A stretch of DNA of 64,000 nucleotides from Lachnospiraceae bacterium (GTDB taxonomy: Bacteria; Bacillota; Clostridia; Lachnospirales; Lachnospiraceae), in the NCBI GenBank assembly GCA_024403615.1, contig JAKSRM010000006.1, positions 1 to 64,000 on the forward strand. Direction: 5' to 3'. Below are positions 50,436 to 58,675 of this stretch, piece by piece; position 1 is the stretch's first letter, and each line of letters begins with the position of its first letter. Made by a program: the position numbers and the translations under genes. The notes under the pieces are model-generated. The model did not search any database and was not told the origin of the DNA. It worked only from the letters and a program-made list of their open reading frames with translations.

Positions 50436-51497
50436 ATGAAATTAAAACACTGGATAAGAATTATAATATTTGCCGGACTCAGCATTGGCCTGATTGCTCT
50501 TGCGTCCTTTGTTATGTGTGTTGCATATGAAAGAGACACGGTTGGCATGTATGGCTATTATAAAGAACCGGATGATAGTATTAGTGTTGCCTTGATTGGC
50601 CCTAGTACCATTTATACGTCCTTTTATTCGCCTCTGGCTTATGAAAAATACGGTTTTACCAGCTTTAACCTGTCCACTTCCGATATGATGGGAGCTTCTT
50701 ATAAATCGGCTGTTCAGTTAGCAGAAAGCAATCAAAAGCCGGATTTATATGTTGTTGAAACTTGGGGCTTTACCTATAAAGACCAGTTAGAGCCAGTTCA
50801 TTTAAGAAGATGGATTGACGCCATGAAAGATTCGGAGCTTCGGACCCAGACCATAGAGGAACTGATTCCGGAAGAAGAATGGTATCATTATAAGCATCCT
50901 TTTATTAAATATCATTCCAGATGGGATGATATTGGTGGTTGCTTGAAGGTGTTTATCGATAAGCTTCAGCAGAATCGAAAAGGCTATTCTGTTACGAAGA
51001 ATTTTTACACCTATACGGATGTGAATGAATATAAAGAGAAAAAATCGAAATATAAGATTTCGGAAGAAGGCTTTAAGTATCTGGATATTTTCCTGAACTA
51101 TTGCAAAGAGAATGGAATCGAAAATATTCTGTTTATCCGTAGCCCGGAAAGCATAACCTATGAAATGGATGAATCCTATTATGAGATGTTGGATATTATT
51201 GAAGAAGCAGGATATGATTTCTTGGATATGCAGGCAGCATCTTCTGAAATTGGAATGGATTTGAATCATGACTTTTACAATCCAGGTCATCTGAATATTT
51301 TTGGAGCACAGAAATACACGGATTATCTTTCCAAATACATTGTGGAGCATTACGACATTAACACGGATTATGCTCCGGAAGTAGTAAAAGAATGGGATGA
51401 TTGTGCATCTTACAACAAAAAAATTTTTGAACGCTTAGAGCGCTTGACAGATAAGAAAACCAACGAAAGTTTATACATACAGCGTGATTTTTATTGA
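50436..51497 (+). CDS. cluster B: DltD-like SGNH membrane-anchored protein (paralogue 2)
   Basis: 353 residues. N-terminal helix (about 8-28), block I VALIGPSTIYTSFY, and FYNPGHLNIFGAQKYTDYL near the C-terminus; otherwise like the protein at 40385 (shared MKLKHWI start, YSPLAYEKYGFTSF, IKYHSRWDDIGGC). Paralogue 1 reads STHLNIFG where this one reads PGHLNIFG. It is last in the operon, 21 bases after the MBOAT gene, and expected to complete transfer to the surface polymer. Confidence 0.82.
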   Translation: MKLKHWIRIIIFAGLSIGLIALASFVMCVAYERDTVGMYGYYKEPDDSISVALIGPSTIYTSFYSPLAYEKYGFTSFNLSTSDMMGASYKSAVQLAESNQKPDLYVVETWGFTYKDQLEPVHLRRWIDAMKDSELRTQTIEELIPEEEWYHYKHPFIKYHSRWDDIGGCLKVFIDKLQQNRKGYSVTKNFYTYTDVNEYKEKKSKYKISEEGFKYLDIFLNYCKENGIENILFIRSPESITYEMDESYYEMLDIIEEAGYDFLDMQAASSEIGMDLNHDFYNPGHLNIFGAQKYTDYLSKYIVEHYDINTDYAPEVVKEWDDCASYNKKIFERLERLTDKKTNESLYIQRDFY

Positions 51498-51649
51498 AAA
51501 ATCAATAAAAATAGGCAAAAAAAGCTAAAAAATCCTATAAAATAGGCAATCTTTGCTAATACATATCTTGCATATTTAATTTTTACATATTAAAATGTAA
51601 AAGGTTATGGGAGTAACCAGGGTGTATTTTTATTTTATTGGAGGTAGTT

Positions 51650-52018
51650 ATGGGAAAATTTTTAATCAAGAAGACAAACACCGGCATCAAGTTTGATCTT
51701 AAAGCAAACAATGGTGAGGTAATTGCAACTTCTCAGGTTTATAAATCCTTAGCAACATGCAAGAACGGTGTTGCAAGCGTTATCAAAAATGCTCCAGAAG
51801 CAAACGTTGAGAATCAGACCGCAGAAGGATTTATTAAAGAAAAATGTCCTAAGTTTGAAATTTACAAAGACAAAGCTGGAGAATTCCGTTTCCGTCTGAA
51901 AGCTTCTAACGGACAGATTATCGCTGTTTCTGAAGGATACAAGACTCTTCAGAAATGCAAAAATGGAATTGCTTCTGTAAAGAAGAATTCTGTATCTGCA
52001 AAAATTGTAGAAGAATAA
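51650..52018 (+). CDS. YegP/DUF1508 protein
   Basis: 122 residues made of two tandem DUF1508 repeats of about 50 residues: repeat 1 with KFLIKKTNTGIKFDLKANNG and CKNGVASVIKNAP, repeat 2 with FEIYKDKAGEFRFRLKASNG and CKNGIASVKKNS. YegP-type proteins are small cytoplasmic beta proteins of unknown role. GGAGG precedes ATG 51650 (an earlier in-frame ATG at 51638 has none). A terminator follows. The 150 bases before it are AT-rich with one hairpin GGTTA/TAACC (51603-51618). Confidence 0.9.
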   Translation: MGKFLIKKTNTGIKFDLKANNGEVIATSQVYKSLATCKNGVASVIKNAPEANVENQTAEGFIKEKCPKFEIYKDKAGEFRFRLKASNGQIIAVSEGYKTLQKCKNGIASVKKNSVSAKIVEE

Positions 52019-52036
52019 TAAAACCCGAAAACTTTG

Positions 52037-52066
52037 AAAGGACCGGTTTTGACCGGTCCTTTTTTC
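52037..52066 (+). terminator. rho-independent terminator
   Basis: AAAGGACCGGT / ACCGGTCCTTT perfect stem with a 4-base loop and T-run after the YegP gene. Confidence 0.95.
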
Positions 52067-52119
52067 TGTCTGCGAAAGCGTTGGACATAGAATCTTCATT
52101 TCTTAGTTTGCCATTATTA

Positions 52120-52147
52120 TTTACACATACTATATGTGTGTTATAAT
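52120..52147 (+). promoter_or_regulatory. promoter with palindrome in the spacer
   Basis: TTTACA (52120-52125), 16-bp spacer, TATAAT (52142-52147). A perfect palindrome ACACATA-CTA-TATGTGT (52123-52139) fills the spacer, as expected for a repressor operator controlling the ABC exporter operon. Confidence 0.65.
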
Positions 52148-52181
52148 AAACAGTAATGTGACTTGGAGAAAAAACGTAAAA

Positions 52182-52967
52182 ATGTTAAGTAAGTTTATCA
52201 GAGATACAAAAAAATATTTTAAATATACCGTAGAAGCTTCCAAAGCTTCTTTAATGGCAGAAGTTGCAAACTCCTACCTGAATTGGGTGTGGTGGATTTT
52301 GCAGCCAATCTGCTTTACTTTTATTTATGCCATTGTTTTTGGTTTAGTATTTAATACAAAAGAAGAATACTTTATTCCATTCATTGTTATTGGTGTGTCC
52401 ATGTGGGACTTCTTCAATAACATGATGAAAAACAGTGTTAAGATTATTCGAACCAATAAATCCATTGTTTCCAAAGTTTATCTGCCGAAGTTTGTCCTTG
52501 TATTTGTAAGGCTGGGCGTAAACGGATTCAAGATGATGATTTCCTTCCTGATTGCAGTAGTGGCGATGATCATCATGGGAGTAACGGTTTCCTGGAGAAT
52601 AGTTTTGGTTCTTCCGATTTTATTAATTCTTGTTTTATTTAACTTTGCGTTTTCCTGTTTTCTTATGCACTTTGGCGTATATGTTGCCGATCTGCAGAAC
52701 ATCGTAGATATCGTATTGAAACTGGTATTTTATGCTACCGGTATTTTCTACAGTGTTAGCAGAAGAATTCCTGCTCCTTGGGGCAAGATTCTTACTTACT
52801 GTAATCCAATGGCCTATCTAATTGACGCTATGCGAGATGTTATGCTTTACCAGAAGCTTCCAAACATGTGGATGATGTTAATCTGGTTTGTTATTTCTTT
52901 AGCTTTATCTTATTTAGGCATTGTACTGGTTTACAAAAATGAAAACAGTTACGTTAAATCAATTTAA
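52182..52967 (+). CDS. polysaccharide/teichoic acid ABC exporter permease (TagG-like)
   Basis: 261 residues with six membrane helices: SYLNWVWWILQPICFTFIYA, a FFNNMMKNSVKIIRTNKSIVSK loop, and the late YCNPMAYLIDAMRDVMLY segment characteristic of ABC-2 permeases that export O-antigen, capsule or wall teichoic acid. ATG 52182 is preferred because the transcript start predicted from the promoter lies after the upstream in-frame ATG at 52134. It forms an operon with the ATPase 11 bases downstream. Confidence 0.88.
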   Translation: MLSKFIRDTKKYFKYTVEASKASLMAEVANSYLNWVWWILQPICFTFIYAIVFGLVFNTKEEYFIPFIVIGVSMWDFFNNMMKNSVKIIRTNKSIVSKVYLPKFVLVFVRLGVNGFKMMISFLIAVVAMIIMGVTVSWRIVLVLPILLILVLFNFAFSCFLMHFGVYVADLQNIVDIVLKLVFYATGIFYSVSRRIPAPWGKILTYCNPMAYLIDAMRDVMLYQKLPNMWMMLIWFVISLALSYLGIVLVYKNENSYVKSI

Positions 52968-52978
52968 CGGGAGATTAT

Positions 52979-53707
52979 ATGGGCGAAATTGCATTAGAAG
53001 TAAAAGATTTATATATAACCTATAACAGCATGAAGACTTATTCCGTGAAAAAGAATATTCTGAAGCTGAAGGGTAGCGACAAGACTCGAATCGAAGCGGT
53101 AAAGGGAGTTTCTTTTGCTTTGGAAAAAGGAAAGATTCTTGGAATCGTTGGAAAAAATGGTAGTGGTAAATCCACGATGCTGAAGTCTATCGCAGGTATT
53201 TTTGCACCGGATAGTGGAAGCGTAGATCTTCATGGCCATTCCATTTCTTTGATGAGCATTGGTGTTGGCTTTAATAATGAATTGTCTGGACGGGAGAATA
53301 TCGCTCTTTCCGGAATGCTGTTAGGTTTCTCAAAAGAAGAAATTGAAAAGAAAACCCAGGAGATTATCGAGTTTTCCGAACTGGGAAAATTTATTGATGC
53401 TCCTGTAAGAACCTATTCCAGTGGTATGCATTCTAAACTGGCTTTTTCTATTACCGCAATTCTCGAAACCGATATTATTTTAGTAGATGAGGTATTATCT
53501 GTAGGCGATGCGAAGTTTAAGAAAAAAAGCTATGCCAAGATGAAAGAACTCATCAGCGATGAAGATAGAACGGTAGTAATCGTTTCTCATAACATGGAGA
53601 CTCTAAGGAGCCTGTGCGATATTATCTTATGGATTAATGACGGTGATATGGTAATGTATGGACCGAAGGAAGAAGTCCTTCCGAAGTATGAAGAATACAT
53701 GAGTTAA
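52979..53707 (+). CDS. polysaccharide exporter ATPase (TagH/Wzt-like)
   Basis: 242 residues. Walker A GIVGKNGSGKSTML (about 56-69), the family-specific HGHSISLMSIGVGFNNELSG segment, ABC signature as YSSGMHSKLAF, Walker B DIILVDEVLSVGDAKF and switch His in VIVSHNMETL. The position of the GNGSGKST loop and the short C-terminus without a carbohydrate-binding extension match TagH-core/Wzt-core ATPases. It drives export of the polymer through the permease encoded just upstream. Confidence 0.92.
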   Translation: MGEIALEVKDLYITYNSMKTYSVKKNILKLKGSDKTRIEAVKGVSFALEKGKILGIVGKNGSGKSTMLKSIAGIFAPDSGSVDLHGHSISLMSIGVGFNNELSGRENIALSGMLLGFSKEEIEKKTQEIIEFSELGKFIDAPVRTYSSGMHSKLAFSITAILETDIILVDEVLSVGDAKFKKKSYAKMKELISDEDRTVVIVSHNMETLRSLCDIILWINDGDMVMYGPKEEVLPKYEEYMS

Positions 53708-53713
53708 TTGGCT

Positions 53714-54481
53714 ATGGATATTAAGATTATTGTTGCGGCTCATAAGCCTTATAGAATGCCGGAAGATTCCATGTATGTTCCTGTTCAGGCAGGAGCAGCC
53801 ATGCATGATCCGATTGATGGATATCCAGGAGACAACACCGGGGACAACATCGGAGAAAAAAATCCTCTGTATTGCGAACTGACTTGTATTTATTGGGCGT
53901 GGAAAAATCTGGAGGCAGATTATTTAGGACTGGCCCATTACCGCAGACATTTTTCTATTGGCGGTTCTGGCGATAAATGGCAGAAAATACTGACAAAGGT
54001 TCAGGCAGAAAACCTGCTGCAGAAAGCGGATGTAGTACTTCCACAGAAACGGTTTTATGTGATTGAAACCTTATATAGCCATTATGCTCATTCTCACTAT
54101 GCCATTGATTTGGATACTACCAAGGCAGTGATTGCGGATATTTGTCCAGAATATTCCAAGGCTTTTGATGATGTAATGAAACGCCGAAGTGCCCATATGT
54201 TTAACATGTGCATCATGAAACGGGAATTGCTGGACGACTATCTTACTTGGATGTTCGGCGTCCTTAAGGTGGTAGAAGAGCGATTAGATATTTCATCTTA
54301 TTCTGATTTTGATAAACGAGTTTTCGGCCGAATTTCAGAATTGTTGATGGATGTCTGGATTACAAAAAACAATGTAAACTATGTGGAAGCAAACATGATG
54401 AATATGGACGGTGAAAACTGGCCAAAGAAGATTGCTTTATTCATAAAGAGAAAATTAGGCTTACAGCAAAAAAACGGATAA
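53714..54481 (+). CDS. DUF4422 glycosyltransferase-like protein
   Basis: 256 residues. The family pattern is clear: IKIIVAAHKPYRMPED near the start, then PVQAGAAMHDPIDGYPGDNT, NPLYCELTCIYWAWKNL, YLGLAHYRRHF, FYVIETLYSHYAHSHY and a MFNMCIMKRELLDDYLTW segment. DUF4422 proteins are capsular/exopolysaccharide glycosyltransferases. It directly follows the exporter ATPase and should add a sugar to the exported polymer. The ATG is at 53714; a TTG at 53708 in frame directly follows the preceding stop. A terminator lies 23 bases after. Confidence 0.85.
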   Translation: MDIKIIVAAHKPYRMPEDSMYVPVQAGAAMHDPIDGYPGDNTGDNIGEKNPLYCELTCIYWAWKNLEADYLGLAHYRRHFSIGGSGDKWQKILTKVQAENLLQKADVVLPQKRFYVIETLYSHYAHSHYAIDLDTTKAVIADICPEYSKAFDDVMKRRSAHMFNMCIMKRELLDDYLTWMFGVLKVVEERLDISSYSDFDKRVFGRISELLMDVWITKNNVNYVEANMMNMDGENWPKKIALFIKRKLGLQQKNG

Positions 54482-54503
54482 TTTCATAGTTACTATTTTT
54501 ATA

Positions 54504-54531
54504 GGGGACCGGTTTTCCGGTCTCTTTTTTT
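54504..54531 (+). terminator. rho-independent terminator
   Basis: GGGACCGG / CCGGTCTC stem with TTTT loop and a T-run; nearly the same core sequence as the terminator at 52037-52066. Confidence 0.9.
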
Positions 54532-54553
54532 ACAAAGACCTGAGGGAAAGACA

Positions 54554-54582
54554 TTGTTACGGATAGGAAAAATTGTTAAAAT
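54554..54582 (+). promoter_or_regulatory. sigma-A-type promoter
   Basis: TTGTTA (54554-54559), 17-bp spacer, TAAAAT (54577-54582), 28 bp before the amidohydrolase ATG. Confidence 0.65.
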
Positions 54583-54609
54583 AAAACCAAATATTTATGG
54601 GAGAGCAAC

Positions 54610-56241
54610 ATGAAAAAAACAGCAGAAAAACTGATCTTAGGAAATATAATTACGTTAGAAGATGATCTTCCCTTCGCGAGTGCAATGACCGTCGTGGATG
54701 GAAGAATTCAATATATCGGCGATGCAGAAACTGCAAAAGGTTTTTGCAGCGATGCTACAGAAATAAAAGACTATGGTGAGGGATATATCTTCCCTGGATT
54801 TTTAGAAGCTCATGCTCATGGAATGGGAGCGGGAAAAAGAGCTTTAGGCGGAGCAACCCTGGAATCCGGAAACAGTTATGAGGACTATCAGAAACTCTTT
54901 AAAGCGTATGTTGATCGAACACCGGGAAAAGCTTTTTATTTTGGAAGCGGATGGAGTCTGAAGGAAGGATTTCCGACAAAGAAACTTTTAGATGACGTGT
55001 GCCCGGATACGCCGGCAGCGATACAGAGTATTGATGGTCATTCCATGATTGTAAATACGAAGTGCATGGAAGTTTTTGACATCGATGGGGACTATGCAAA
55101 AGCATGTCAACCAGGAGAAGTAGAAACTGACGAAGAAGGAAATCCAACAGGACTGCTTCATGAAACTCCGGCCATGGGCATTTTAGGAAAAATTCCGGAA
55201 TCCATCGAAGACTTAAAAGCAGGTATTTTATACTGGCAGAATTTTGCTTTTAGCAAAGGCTATACGGCAGCCACAGAGGCGGGAACGAACCTGGTGTCTC
55301 CATTGCAGAACCAGGCTTATAAAGAACTGGCAGAGGAAGGAAAACTGAAACTCCGTACCTACGCTTATTATTCCGTAAATGATAATACGGATACGCCAGA
55401 AGCCGATGCAGAGGAAGCTTTTCATTTTGCCCAGGCCAATGATTCCGAATACTTCCGTACCGTCGGTTTAAAAGTATTTATTGATGGCGTTATCGAAGCC
55501 CATACTGCATGGATGTTAGATGGTTATAACGATATGCCGGACTATCACGGCGTTCAGCGCTTTAATGATAAAGAAAAAATGGTCCGATTGATTAAGGCGG
55601 CTTCTAAATACAATATGGGCGTTCATACCCATTCCATTGGGGATGGTTCCACGAAATTTGTATTGGATTGCATTGAAGAGGCACAAAAAGAAATTAGAGG
55701 AACCGACCAAAGAAACGTTATCTGTCATTTGCAGATTGTGGATGAAAAGGATTATCAGCGTTTTGCAGATACAGAAACTACAGCGTTAGTATTTCCTTTA
55801 TTTGCTCCAAAACTACCAGGCTACTTCCCGCAAGAAGTTGACTATGTGGGCGAAGAAAAAGCAGAACATTCCTACCCGATTCATTCTTTCCTGAAAGCAG
55901 GAGTAAGAACGGCTTTCCATACAGATTATCCGGTTAGCCAAAATGTAGACATTCCATTGTCGATTTTCACGGCTTGTGAAAGATATTCCTTGAAGTATGG
56001 AAAAGAGTCTTTACGAAATCCAGAGGAACGGATTTCCCAAAAAGATGCTTTACTGGGACTGACAAAAAACGTTGCCTATATGTGGCATCAGGAGGACAAT
56101 TTGGGATCTTTAGCGGTTGGAAAAATTGCCAACGCCTGCATCTACGATGTGGATCTTTTGGGAGAGAAAATCGAAAAAGTAGCCAACGCGAAGCTTTTAT
56201 TCACCTTAGTAGATGGAGAAGAAGTATATAAGGCAGAGTAA
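54610..56241 (+). CDS. amidohydrolase family protein (YtcJ-like)
   Basis: 543 residues of the metal-dependent amidohydrolase superfamily, YtcJ group: metal motif GFLEAHAHGMG (H-x-H), the MGVHTHSIGDGSTKFVLD segment, CHLQIVDEKDYQRF, and TAFHTDYPVSQNVDIPLSIF with the catalytic Asp. The N- and C-terminal strands form the usual small beta-sandwich. The group hydrolyses amides such as N-acyl amines; the substrate is unknown. GGGAGAG precedes the ATG. It is first of three hydrolase genes with short spacers (11 and 14 bases), probably one operon. Confidence 0.85.
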   Translation: MKKTAEKLILGNIITLEDDLPFASAMTVVDGRIQYIGDAETAKGFCSDATEIKDYGEGYIFPGFLEAHAHGMGAGKRALGGATLESGNSYEDYQKLFKAYVDRTPGKAFYFGSGWSLKEGFPTKKLLDDVCPDTPAAIQSIDGHSMIVNTKCMEVFDIDGDYAKACQPGEVETDEEGNPTGLLHETPAMGILGKIPESIEDLKAGILYWQNFAFSKGYTAATEAGTNLVSPLQNQAYKELAEEGKLKLRTYAYYSVNDNTDTPEADAEEAFHFAQANDSEYFRTVGLKVFIDGVIEAHTAWMLDGYNDMPDYHGVQRFNDKEKMVRLIKAASKYNMGVHTHSIGDGSTKFVLDCIEEAQKEIRGTDQRNVICHLQIVDEKDYQRFADTETTALVFPLFAPKLPGYFPQEVDYVGEEKAEHSYPIHSFLKAGVRTAFHTDYPVSQNVDIPLSIFTACERYSLKYGKESLRNPEERISQKDALLGLTKNVAYMWHQEDNLGSLAVGKIANACIYDVDLLGEKIEKVANAKLLFTLVDGEEVYKAE

Positions 56242-56252
56242 TAAAAAGATAA

Positions 56253-57191
56253 ATGACGAAAGCGAAATCCCTTAAAAAATTCATCTTGTTGTCCGCTGTG
56301 CTTTCGGCAATTTTGCTGGTTTTATGCGCATGTACCCTTCCTTTTGGAAAGCAACCGGAACCAGTAAATCTTCCAGAAGGCTCTTATTTTGAAGTCCATT
56401 TTTTAGATGTGGGACAGGGAGACGCGTCTCTGATTCTCTGCGATGGAGAGGCGATGCTGATTGATGGCGGAAATTCCGAAGAATCCAGCTTTATCTACAG
56501 TTATCTGGAAAACCATAACATTACCCATTTGAAATATATTATCGGAACCCATCCGGATGCGGACCATATTGGCGGGTTGTCCGGCGCGTTAAATTATGCA
56601 GATGCGGACATTGCCTATTGTTCCGAAGAAGAATATGACACGGCCACCTTCTACAACTTTAAAAAGTATCTGGGCAAAAACGAAATCACCCTGCAGGTTC
56701 CAAAGGCTGGAACGGAATTGACCTTAGGCTCCGCAACGGGAAAGATTATCGGACCGATTTCTACAGAGGCAGAAGGAAATAATAATTCCCTGATGATTCG
56801 CCTGGAATATGGCAATACCTCTTTTTTATTTACAGGAGACGCAGAATGGGAAGAAGAGGCGGAAGTATTAGCTAGTGACTATAAGGTCCGGAGTACGGTT
56901 TTAAAGGTAGGACATCATGGTAGCAAATATTCGTCCTCTCGAGACTTTTTAGAGGCTGTATACCCGAAATATGGCGTTATTTCCGCAGGAAAAGATAATT
57001 CCTACGGGCATCCCCATCCGTCTTTACTGAATCGGATGGAGCAGGAAGACATTCTACTGTTCCGCACGGACTTACAGGGAACAATCCTTTGCACTAGTGA
57101 TGGCCAGACCGTCTCTTTTTCAGTAGAAAAAAATCTGGACGCAGACGTTTACGAAGCAACCAATTCCTATATTGCAGATAACATAGACTAG
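56253..57191 (+). CDS. secreted lipoprotein MBL-fold hydrolase (ComEC C-terminal-like)
   Basis: 312 residues. Signal peptide with lipobox LCAC (Cys27), then a metallo-beta-lactamase fold of the ComEC/Rec2 C-terminal type: VHFLDVGQGDASLI, GTHPDADHIGG (H-x-D-x-D-H metal site), FLFTGDAEWE (Asp) and VGHHGSKYSSS. Stand-alone secreted proteins of this kind are candidate extracellular nucleases or phosphodiesterases; no competence channel is fused. It starts 11 bases after the amidohydrolase gene with a weak ribosome site. Confidence 0.88.
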   Translation: MTKAKSLKKFILLSAVLSAILLVLCACTLPFGKQPEPVNLPEGSYFEVHFLDVGQGDASLILCDGEAMLIDGGNSEESSFIYSYLENHNITHLKYIIGTHPDADHIGGLSGALNYADADIAYCSEEEYDTATFYNFKKYLGKNEITLQVPKAGTELTLGSATGKIIGPISTEAEGNNNSLMIRLEYGNTSFLFTGDAEWEEEAEVLASDYKVRSTVLKVGHHGSKYSSSRDFLEAVYPKYGVISAGKDNSYGHPHPSLLNRMEQEDILLFRTDLQGTILCTSDGQTVSFSVEKNLDADVYEATNSYIADNID

Positions 57192-57205
57192 AAAGGAAAG
57201 ACAGT

Positions 57206-58072
57206 ATGATTGATTATGGAAAAATGACTTACGAAGTTCCGGAAGAATGGTATGAAGGCGTTTATAAAGACGAAAAAGAATGCACCCAGGGCAGCAGATC
57301 TTTTTCTATGTTACATGAAGAGAAGTCCGAAGAGTGCTGGCTTTTTATCCATGGATATCGTGGCTATCCGGGAGAAATGGTAAGACCGGCAGTAGATTTG
57401 TTTGATGCTGGCTATGATGTTTATGTACCGAGACTTCCAGGTCATGGAACCTGTGGAAAAGACTTTATCCGTTCTCATTCCAAGGACTGGATGGGAGTTG
57501 CTTCCAACGCTTTGGCAGATTTAAAAACGAAGTATAAAACCGTACATCTTTTAGGTCATTCCATGGGAACCGCTATGGCTGCCATTCTTGGCTGCAAGGA
57601 TCCTCAAGTTGGAAAAATCGTATATGTTTCCCTTAGCTTTGAAAATAATCAGATGAAACAGCCAGCCAGACTTATGCTGAAACTATTGTCTCCGTTTACG
57701 CCAAAAGTTCGCTGCAAATGGCACTTAAGTAAACGGTATCATCAGCATTATGAAGGGGCTCCTTGTGATGAAGCCTATTTGGGAGAAGAGTACTGGAAAT
57801 GGTTTTTTACCAAGCAGCTGTTGGAATACTATAAATTGTTAAAGGAAGGCTTGCAGATGGTGAAGGACTATCCACACGACCACCTGGTAATTTATCCGTT
57901 GAAGGATTCCGTTATTACGGAACCGTCGATAAGGCTTTACAAAGAAGCCGTTGGCAGCAGAGCCAATGTTGTGGAAATCGAAAACGGCACCCATTCCATC
58001 CTCTATGATAAAGACCCGGAAGCGGAAGAAAAAGCAGTCCAGGCAATTCTAAAATTTGCAGAAAAAAGATGA
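57206..58072 (+). CDS. alpha/beta hydrolase (monoacylglycerol lipase/carboxylesterase type)
   Basis: 288 residues, cytoplasmic. The oxyanion segment WLFIHGYRGYPGEM, nucleophile elbow GHSMGTAMA (Ser at about 116), cap region, and late ENGTHSILYD (catalytic His) identify a serine hydrolase similar to carboxylesterase EstD/MGL proteins that split short acyl esters. AGAAAGGAAAG precedes the ATG. Last in the three-gene hydrolase operon. Confidence 0.88.
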   Translation: MIDYGKMTYEVPEEWYEGVYKDEKECTQGSRSFSMLHEEKSEECWLFIHGYRGYPGEMVRPAVDLFDAGYDVYVPRLPGHGTCGKDFIRSHSKDWMGVASNALADLKTKYKTVHLLGHSMGTAMAAILGCKDPQVGKIVYVSLSFENNQMKQPARLMLKLLSPFTPKVRCKWHLSKRYHQHYEGAPCDEAYLGEEYWKWFFTKQLLEYYKLLKEGLQMVKDYPHDHLVIYPLKDSVITEPSIRLYKEAVGSRANVVEIENGTHSILYDKDPEAEEKAVQAILKFAEKR

Positions 58073-58098
58073 ACAATTACAGAAGGATTTGGTAAAAT
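58070..58098 (+). promoter_or_regulatory. possible promoter of the fRMsr gene
   Basis: TGAACA (58070-58075), 17-bp spacer, TAAAAT (58093-58098). Confidence 0.4.
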
Positions 58099-58147
58099 AG
58101 AGAAACAGAAAAAATCGTTTTTGATTCAGAAACCATAGGAGATAACA

Positions 58148-58612
58148 ATGTATTACACAGATTATGAAGAATTAAATTTTAATTTAATATCTTTGATTCA
58201 TGGATTTGATAAAGATGATGCCAATTTCATCGCCAATCTGTCAAATGCAGCGGCTTTATTAGCTCAGAATCTGCCAGGAATTAACTGGGTAGGATTTTAT
58301 CTGGTAAGGGGAGATAAATTAATGGTTGGACCATTCCAGGGAAAACCTGCTTGCAGAGAGATTATGCTCGGCAGAGGAGTTTGTGGAACCGCTTGGGAAA
58401 AAGATGAACCACAGGTAGTACCAGACGTTCATGAGTTCCCTGGTCATATTGCCTGCGATGAAAATTCCAGATCGGAAATCGTAATTCCGCTTCATAAGGA
58501 CGGAAAAGTTGTAGGTGTTCTGGATATTGATAGTCCGGAACTGAACCGTTTTTCTCCGGGAGATGTGATGGGCCTTGCTGGATTTGCAAAAATTATTGAA
58601 GCCGAAATTTAA
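58148..58612 (+). CDS. msrC: free methionine-R-sulfoxide reductase (GAF domain)
   Basis: 154 residues, a single GAF domain of the YebR/fRMsr type. Reduces free methionine-(R)-sulfoxide using cysteines; the conserved set is visible as GKPACREIMLGRGVCGTAW and HIACDENSRSEIVIPL (three Cys including the catalytic one). NWVGFYLV lies upstream as in the family. AGGAG precedes the ATG. It stands alone between the hydrolase operon and the duplicated bicupin genes. Confidence 0.93.
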   Translation: MYYTDYEELNFNLISLIHGFDKDDANFIANLSNAAALLAQNLPGINWVGFYLVRGDKLMVGPFQGKPACREIMLGRGVCGTAWEKDEPQVVPDVHEFPGHIACDENSRSEIVIPLHKDGKVVGVLDIDSPELNRFSPGDVMGLAGFAKIIEAEI

Positions 58613-58675
58613 ACGATAATAAATGTAATGTATATAAAAGATGTGCCGTTCCGCTTTGCGGGAAAGGAGGACCGA

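Noticed and set aside
45216..51497. Calling cluster B a standard dltABCD operon with gene symbols
   Set aside because: The D-Ala-recognition residues are replaced and a symporter is inserted, so the standard symbols would imply a substrate that the sequence does not support.
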